Shown: positions 1 through 4,026 of the stretch, piece by piece
Layout: each line of letters begins with the position of its first letter
Position numbering within the stretch: the first letter of the stretch is position 1
Origin: Bacillota bacterium
Lineage (GTDB): Bacteria; Bacillota; Clostridia; Peptostreptococcales; Anaerovoracaceae
Direction of reading: 5' to 3'
Length of the DNA stretch: 6,620 nucleotides
Assembly (NCBI GenBank): GCA_022706625.1
Contig: JAKJCD010000102.1
Coordinates: 1 to 6,620, forward strand
Program-made: the position numbers and the translations under genes
The notes under the pieces: model-generated
What the model saw: only the letters and a program-made list of their open reading frames with translations
The model's database searches: none
Told to the model about the DNA's origin: nothing

Positions 1-667
1 AAGTTTCTTTTATGTAATTGGACAGATAAGAGATGCTGAGATACTCTTTAGCAGCGATGTTAGCTAAGGTCAGCTTTTCCTTGTAATGGATTGTTATATA
101 ATCAATTATTTGATAAACTCTCGTCTTGGAAACGTTGATATTTCGTTGAAGGATTATATCATGACTGCCGTTTTCACCTCTCTTGTATTTGTAGGATTGA
201 AACGCATCCAGCAAAAGCCTGAGCAGTTCAATGACATTCTTTTCGATTTCAAGATCCGAAGGCGAAGGAGATATGTACAATTCAAATAACTTTGCTAAAA
301 GGAATCTCAGATATGCGATTTCTAATGAATAACTATCCTTCTCTAAAAAACTATCGCAAATAAAAAAAGCATTGTCAATATCTGCGAAGAACTGTTTGTA
401 ATAGTCTCGGTCAATATGTATTGTCAAAACTATGCTGCTCTCATCGTCTGAAACTATCTTGTGAGGATCGTTTGCATTGAAAATATATACATCTCCGAAA
501 TTGAGAGTATGGGTCAAAGCGGAATCGGAGATCACTATGGTTCCGTTGAGCACTGCTATAATCTCGATGCAGTTTTTATGAAGATGAAAGGGATAATAGG
601 CAATGCTCTCCAGCATAACTCTAATCCTGGAGTTAAGCTTAAAACCGATGGGTGCTTCATATTGCAT
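1..667 (-). CDS. AraC-family transcriptional regulator with N-terminal cupin sensor domain (partial, C-terminus beyond left edge)
   Basis: I translated this frame by hand from the complement: it is open from base 667 to base 1 (222 codons plus one base). Residues about 24-85 look like the AraC-type cupin sensor domain: a His-Leu-His at 28-30 in FHLHKNCIEI, then a GDVYIFNANDPHKI stretch at about 58-71. Residues about 184-222 match the start of the AraC DNA-binding domain: RVYQIIDYITIHYKEKLTL, followed by IAAKEYLSISYLSNYIKE, the first helix-turn-helix. The second helix-turn-helix and the C-terminus lie off the window. I chose ATG 667 because GGAG (677-680) sits 9 bases upstream. The in-frame ATG at 700 directly abuts a TATAAT -10 box, so it would lie upstream of the transcript start. 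It is divergent from the methyltransferase operon, the usual arrangement for a local AraC-type activator. Its ligand is unknown; a methylated amine or other operon substrate is an inference. Confidence 0.9.
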   Translation of the reverse strand, partial: MQYEAPIGFKLNSRIRVMLESIAYYPFHLHKNCIEIIAVLNGTIVISDSALTHTLNFGDVYIFNANDPHKIVSDDESSIVLTIHIDRDYYKQFFADIDNAFFICDSFLEKDSYSLEIAYLRFLLAKLFELYISPSPSDLEIEKNVIELLRLLLDAFQSYKYKRGENGSHDIILQRNINVSKTRVYQIIDYITIHYKEKLTLANIAAKEYLSISYLSNYIKET

Positions 668-676
668 AGTGTTAGG

Positions 677-680
677 CTCC
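677..680 (-). promoter_or_regulatory. Ribosome binding site deciding the AraC-type regulator start
   Basis: GGAG on the complement, 9 bases upstream of ATG 667. No comparable purine tract precedes the in-frame ATG at 700, where the upstream bases are AT-rich (TTTGCTATAAT). This supports the downstream start. Confidence 0.55.
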
Positions 681-700
681 AAACTAAATATATTAGACAT

Positions 701-729
701 ATTATAGCAAATGATTACACCAAATACAA
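701..729 (-). promoter_or_regulatory. Promoter of the AraC-type regulator (extended -10)
   Basis: On the complement, TATAAT occupies 706-701 and is preceded by TG plus one base, giving an extended -10 (TGCTATAAT). A weak -35 (TTGTAT, 729-724) lies 17 bases upstream. Transcription would begin near 690-695, leaving a short leader that carries the GGAG site and ATG 667. The match is by eye. Confidence 0.55.
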
Positions 730-743
730 TGAATAACTACACC
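716..743. promoter_or_regulatory. Candidate operator: TACACC direct repeat with 22-bp spacing
   Basis: TACACC occurs at 716-721 and again at 738-743, 22 bases start to start, about two helical turns. Each copy is preceded by an ATGA (711-714 and 729-732), though at different distances. AraC-family proteins commonly bind direct repeats spaced about two turns apart. The downstream copy ends one base before the candidate -35 of the operon, as expected for an activator touching RNA polymerase. The repeat is short, so chance is possible; assignment to the neighbouring regulator is inference. Confidence 0.3.
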
Positions 744-744
744 T

Positions 745-772
745 TTCAAGTTATTATTAAGTATAAGATAAT
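745..772 (+). promoter_or_regulatory. Candidate promoter of the methyltransferase operon
   Basis: TTCAAG (745-750) and GATAAT (767-772) are separated by 16 bases. They form a poor-to-fair sigma-70-type promoter about 40 bases upstream of ATG 813. The weak -35 would suit activator dependence. An AT-only dyad, TATTAT (752-757) and ATAATA (768-773), overlaps it, but in such AT-rich DNA it carries little weight. I looked for a sigma-54 GG-N10-GC signature here and saw none. Confidence 0.3.
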
Positions 773-798
773 AGAAAACGGATTGTGTTGTATTTATT

Positions 799-805
799 AG
801 GAGGT
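799..805 (+). promoter_or_regulatory. Ribosome binding site of the corrinoid protein gene
   Basis: AGGAGGT lies 7 bases upstream of ATG 813. The in-frame GTG at 804 overlaps this site and so cannot be the real start. The site therefore fixes the start at 813. Confidence 0.85.
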
Positions 806-812
806 GAGTAAA

Positions 813-1454
813 ATGGCTGATTTATACGATGAGATGAGGAATTCAGTATTGGAAGGTGATGAAGAACTGGCTATCGAATTGGCAGAAAAGGTGCTTACCG
901 AAAAAGGGAATGCCATGATGGCCATGAACGAAGGCTTTCTAAATGGGATCCAGGAAGCAGGGCGGCTGTTTGAAGACGGAGAGTACTTTCTGCCCGATTT
1001 GATTTTTGCGGCAGATGCGCTGAAATCTGCTCTGCGTGTGCTGGATAGCGAACTTAAAAAAAATGAGGGTGAATCGGTTAAATCAAAAAAGATAGTGCTT
1101 GCCACAGTTCAAGGAGACATTCATGACATAGGCAAAACCATTGTAGGGACAATGATGACTGCTAACGGATACGAGGTCCATGATCTTGGCGCAGATGTAA
1201 AAAATGAAGAGATAATCAGAGCCGTAAAGGAAATAAAGCCTGAGATCGTTGGGTTGTCAGCCCTTCTCACAACAACAATGGAAGAGCAAAAGAACATTAT
1301 AACTATGCTGGAAGAGGAAGGTATCAGGAACACGGTTAAGGTTATAGTGGGAGGTGCTCCTGTCAATCAGAACTGGGCTGATAAAATAAAAGCTGACGGG
1401 TATTCCGACAATGCTATTTCCGCTGTTAAGCTGGCTGACGAGCTGACTGCTTAA
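813..1454 (+). CDS. Corrinoid (cobalamin-binding) protein of a methylamine-type methyltransferase system, MttC/MtbC family
   Basis: This 213-residue protein is full length for the family of small corrinoid proteins (roughly 210-220 residues) that shuttle methyl groups between two methyltransferases in the cytoplasm. Residues 1 to about 85 form the helical cap domain (B12-binding type 2), including GDEELAIELAEKVL and the GEYFLPDLIFAADAL segment. Residues about 92-213 form the Rossmann-like B12-binding domain. It has the signature GDIHDIGK (101-108), whose His104 is the expected lower axial ligand of cobalt, followed by SALLTTTM (149-156) and GGAP (180-183), which normally line the cofactor tail. 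The start is set by AGGAGGT at 799-805. It is the first gene of the operon; its TAA stop lies inside the ribosome binding site of the next gene. Family assignment is secure. Whether its partner substrate is trimethylamine, a betaine or something else cannot be told from this protein. Confidence 0.95.
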   Translation: MADLYDEMRNSVLEGDEELAIELAEKVLTEKGNAMMAMNEGFLNGIQEAGRLFEDGEYFLPDLIFAADALKSALRVLDSELKKNEGESVKSKKIVLATVQGDIHDIGKTIVGTMMTANGYEVHDLGADVKNEEIIRAVKEIKPEIVGLSALLTTTMEEQKNIITMLEEEGIRNTVKVIVGGAPVNQNWADKIKADGYSDNAISAVKLADELTA

Positions 1455-1460
1455 GGAGGT
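1453..1460 (+). promoter_or_regulatory. Ribosome binding site of the MttB-family gene, overlapping the upstream stop codon
   Basis: AAGGAGGT includes the last two bases of the TAA stop (1452-1454) of the corrinoid protein gene and lies 8 bases before ATG 1469. It favours 1469 over the in-frame TTG at 1463, which would leave only 2 bases, and over ATG 1475 at 14 bases. Ribosomes ending the first gene would be positioned on this site, consistent with coupled translation. Confidence 0.8.
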
Positions 1461-1468
1461 TATTGAGA

Positions 1469-2902
1469 ATGAAGATGAATGCATACGCTTTGAGCGATGA
1501 AGAAATTAGAATCATCCATAACGACAGCTTGCAGATCCTTGAGGAAGTAGGGGTTAGAATTCCGGTAGAAAAGGCCTTGGAGCTCTTAGAAGCCGGAGGC
1601 GCCAAGATCGATTGGGAAAAAAAGAATGTAAGCATCCCTCGGGAAATGGTAGCTAAGGCATTAGATATAACTCCGAAGGAATTCACTTTGGGAGCAAGAA
1701 ATCCTGAGTTTGATTTTGCTATGCCATCCTCTTACACGGCTTTTACCTTGGATGGCGCAGGGGCCAACGTTATCGATTATAGGACCGGTAAAAGAAGGGA
1801 GGCTGTCTTACAGGATGTAGCCGATGCAGCCCGAGTGTTTGAAGAAGTAGAGCTGGGCAAAGTTCTTTGGTCTCCGGTAGTGCCATATGATGTCCCGGGC
1901 GGACCCTGCGGGATTTTGAATACGGCGACATCCTTCATGAACAGCAGCAAGCATGTGCAGGATGAGGTAAAGACGCTTGATGAAGTCCAATATGTAATAG
2001 AAATAGCCAAAGCAATTTTAGGATCAGAAGAAGAGGTGATCAAAAGGAAAATATATTCAGCAACATATTGTACTGTGGCGCCTCTGTGCCATGATGAGGA
2101 GATGCTGGAAGCTACAATGGAATTGACAAAATACAAGGCTCCCGTCCTGATCCTTCCTATGCCGGCATGCGGCAGCACAGGGCCTGCAAGCCTGTATTCA
2201 AATATAGCTGTCGCCAATGCGGAGGCTCTTTCCGCAATAACAGTATTCCAATTGATGACACCGGGCACACCGTTGATTTTCGGCGCCGCTTTGGGGATCA
2301 TCAATATGAGAAACGGGATCTTTTTAGAGGGAGCGATGGAAACGGCACTGCAGTTAAGCGCAATGGGCCAGATGGGAAAATACTATGGGATGCCTACGAT
2401 AATCGCAGGTTGCTTAACCGACGCCAAGGAGCTTGGAATGCAGGCGGATATTGAAAAAGTAATGACTTGCTTGCCTCTTGTACTTGGCGGCGTTGATGCG
2501 GTCAACGGAGCAGGTCTTATTGAAAGCAGCATGACTATGTCTTTTGAACAGATGCTGATCGATGGTGAGATCGGATTGATGTGCAACCGCATGAGTGCAG
2601 GAATAGAGGTCAGCGATGAAAAGAACTTTTTCATGGATATTAAGGAAGTCGGACCGGGAGGACATTTTCTAAAAAGAAAGAATACAAGAACCGCAGTCCG
2701 GAGCAGTGAATTCTTTACGCCGGAATTGGCAAACAGATCAACCTATAGTGAGTGGCTAAAACTGGGTTCACCCAGCATGTTCTCCGAGGCTCACAAGAAG
2801 GTCGAAAAAATCCTGTCCGGCGAATTGAAAAATCCATTGAGTCCATCAACAGAGAAAGTGATAAAGGAGATAATGGAGGAAGCTAAGGCTAAGCTGAGAT
2901 GA
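1469..2902 (+). CDS. Trimethylamine methyltransferase (MttB) superfamily protein, non-pyrrolysine type; substrate unknown
   Basis: A 477-residue cytoplasmic TIM-barrel methyltransferase expected to transfer a methyl group from a methylated substrate to the cobalt of the neighbouring corrinoid protein. Family hallmarks by eye: SLQILEEVGVRIP near the N-terminus (20-32), FTLDGAGANVIDYRTGKRR (92-110), MPACGSTGPASL (231-242), GCLTDAK (314-320) and GPGGHFL (395-401), then the C-terminal ANRSTYSEWLKLGS segment (421-434). Archaeal MttB reads an in-frame amber codon as pyrrolysine about two-thirds along; here the frame runs uninterrupted to TGA at 2900-2902, so no pyrrolysine is present. Characterised non-pyrrolysine relatives use quaternary amines (MtgB glycine betaine, MtpB proline betaine, MtcB carnitine, MtyB gamma-butyrobetaine). 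I cannot choose among these, and a different substrate is possible. It follows the corrinoid gene by 14 bases and precedes a UroD-fold methyltransferase by 33 bases. Confidence 0.95.
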   Translation: MKMNAYALSDEEIRIIHNDSLQILEEVGVRIPVEKALELLEAGGAKIDWEKKNVSIPREMVAKALDITPKEFTLGARNPEFDFAMPSSYTAFTLDGAGANVIDYRTGKRREAVLQDVADAARVFEEVELGKVLWSPVVPYDVPGGPCGILNTATSFMNSSKHVQDEVKTLDEVQYVIEIAKAILGSEEEVIKRKIYSATYCTVAPLCHDEEMLEATMELTKYKAPVLILPMPACGSTGPASLYSNIAVANAEALSAITVFQLMTPGTPLIFGAALGIINMRNGIFLEGAMETALQLSAMGQMGKYYGMPTIIAGCLTDAKELGMQADIEKVMTCLPLVLGGVDAVNGAGLIESSMTMSFEQMLIDGEIGLMCNRMSAGIEVSDEKNFFMDIKEVGPGGHFLKRKNTRTAVRSSEFFTPELANRSTYSEWLKLGSPSMFSEAHKKVEKILSGELKNPLSPSTEKVIKEIMEEAKAKLR

Positions 2903-2921
2903 CAACGGAACGGTTGCGAAT

Positions 2922-2930
2922 GGAGAGGTG
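2922..2930 (+). promoter_or_regulatory. Ribosome binding site of the UroD-fold methyltransferase gene
   Basis: GGAGAGGTG lies 5 bases upstream of ATG 2936, supporting that start over the second in-frame ATG at 2948. It sits in the 33-base gap after the MttB-family gene, with no terminator-like hairpin in between. Confidence 0.65.
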
Positions 2931-2935
2931 ATCAA

Positions 2936-3943
2936 ATGAAAAGGAACATGAAAACTTGGTTTTTAGAAGCATTGAATGCGGAAGAGAAAAAAGCAATTCC
3001 TATATTATCTTTCCCGATAGTTAATAAAATGGGGATAACCGTCTCGGAATTGCTTAACAGCAGTGAGTCTCAGGCGAGGGGGATGAAGGAGATTGCGGAT
3101 TCCGTTGATTCATGGATTTCAGTCAGTTTTATGGATCTATCTGTAGAGGCTGAGGCTTTCGGAGCAAAAGTCAGATTTGAAGAAAATGAAGTTCCTACTG
3201 TCATAGGGAAATTGCTGGAAAGCCACGAGGATGCAGATGCACTGAAAATCCCGGAAGTAGGCTCTGCCAGAACAGGGATGTATGTAGATGGGATCAGGCT
3301 GGCAGTAGATATCATTGAGGATCGTCCTGTCCTGGCGGGATGCATCGGTCCATTTTCGCTGGCAGGGCGCCTCATGGATATAACGGATATATTGATCAAA
3401 TGCCGCAAAGATCCGGAAATGGTGCATAAGGTTCTGGACAAAGCTGCCCGGTTTTTAATAAACTATGCTAAAGCATATAAGGGTGCAGGAGCAAACGGGA
3501 TTTTTATGGCAGAACCTCTGGCCGGGATCCTTTCTCCAAAACTGATACAGGAATTCTCTACGGATTATGTAAGAAAAATAATCCAAGAAACGCACGATGA
3601 ATACTTTGCAGTGGTATATCACAATTGCGGAAACAGCGTGTTGCATTTGATCGACTCCATATTGACCTGCGGCGCTGATGCATATCACTTTGGCAATGCT
3701 GTAGATATGGAAAAGATTATGGGCAGGCTTCCTAAAGATGTTATTGCAATGGGAAACATAGATCCGGCAATCCAGTTTTGTATGGGGACTCCTGACTCGA
3801 TCCGCGAAGAGACCTTAAAATTAATGAATGCCTGTACCCCTTATAAAAACTTCATTATTTCATCAGGCTGCGACATTCCTCCCAAGAGTCCATGGGAAAA
3901 TATTGAGGCGTTTTTTGCGGCGGTAGAGGAGTTTTATGCATAA
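2936..3943 (+). CDS. UroD-fold methylcobamide methyltransferase, MtbA/MtaA/CmuA family
   Basis: A 335-residue protein of the uroporphyrinogen decarboxylase superfamily, close to the usual length of MtbA/MtaA. Those enzymes take a methyl group from methylated corrinoid protein and pass it to a zinc-bound thiolate (coenzyme M in methanogens). The zinc site is complete: His229 and Cys231 in VVYHNCGNS and Cys312 in SSGCDIPP, the HxC...C pattern of MtaA/MtbA. Other family segments are GCIGPFSLAG (135-144), FMAEPLAGILSP (190-201), the ADAYHFGNAVD strand (247-257) and GNIDP (273-277). The zinc site argues against a true heme-pathway decarboxylase, as does the operon position behind a corrinoid protein and an MttB-family enzyme. 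It is the last gene of the operon, followed by a hairpin at 3991-4026. The methyl acceptor is unknown: most bacteria lack coenzyme M, so tetrahydrofolate or another thiol are alternatives. Confidence 0.9.
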   Translation: MKRNMKTWFLEALNAEEKKAIPILSFPIVNKMGITVSELLNSSESQARGMKEIADSVDSWISVSFMDLSVEAEAFGAKVRFEENEVPTVIGKLLESHEDADALKIPEVGSARTGMYVDGIRLAVDIIEDRPVLAGCIGPFSLAGRLMDITDILIKCRKDPEMVHKVLDKAARFLINYAKAYKGAGANGIFMAEPLAGILSPKLIQEFSTDYVRKIIQETHDEYFAVVYHNCGNSVLHLIDSILTCGADAYHFGNAVDMEKIMGRLPKDVIAMGNIDPAIQFCMGTPDSIREETLKLMNACTPYKNFIISSGCDIPPKSPWENIEAFFAAVEEFYA

Positions 3944-3990
3944 GAAGAGATGACAATGACAAAAGACAGACATGACATGTGATAATGTGG

Positions 3991-4026
3991 TGTCAAGGGG
4001 ATGGGTGTTGTGTCATCCCCTTGACA
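3991..4026. terminator. Perfect 13-bp inverted repeat between convergent genes, possible bidirectional terminator
   Basis: TGTCAAGGGGATG (3991-4003) and its exact complement CATCCCCTTGACA (4014-4026) enclose a 10-base loop. The hairpin follows the operon by about 48 bases and contains the stop codon of the convergent regulator (4013-4015). No run of T follows the stem in either direction, so it is not a textbook intrinsic terminator. It may act with Rho, as an RNA 3'-end stabiliser, or as a protein site. Confidence 0.5.

Noticed and set aside
461..736. 91-codon + strand open frame (also one at 86-289)
   Set aside because: Both lie antisense to the AraC-type regulator, whose frame shows clear cupin and helix-turn-helix sequence; neither has a recognisable protein or a good ribosome binding site.
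804..812. GTG start three codons upstream for the corrinoid protein
   Set aside because: The GTG overlaps the AGGAGGT ribosome binding site that serves ATG 813.
707..812. Sigma-54 promoter or cobalamin riboswitch ahead of the operon
   Set aside because: No GG-N10-GC -24/-12 pair was found, and the gap of about 110 bases is too short and AT-rich for a cobalamin riboswitch, with no B12-box-like sequence.
1463..1468. TTG start for the MttB-family protein
   Set aside because: It is only 2 bases from the ribosome binding site; ATG 1469 has the normal 8-base spacing.
1777..2304. 175-codon - strand open frame
   Set aside because: It is antisense to the conserved MttB-family gene, has low-complexity composition typical of a shadow frame, and shows no domain.
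2936..3943. Heme-pathway uroporphyrinogen decarboxylase (HemE)
   Set aside because: The protein has the HxC...C zinc site of methylcobamide methyltransferases and sits behind corrinoid and MttB-family genes, with no tetrapyrrole genes around it.
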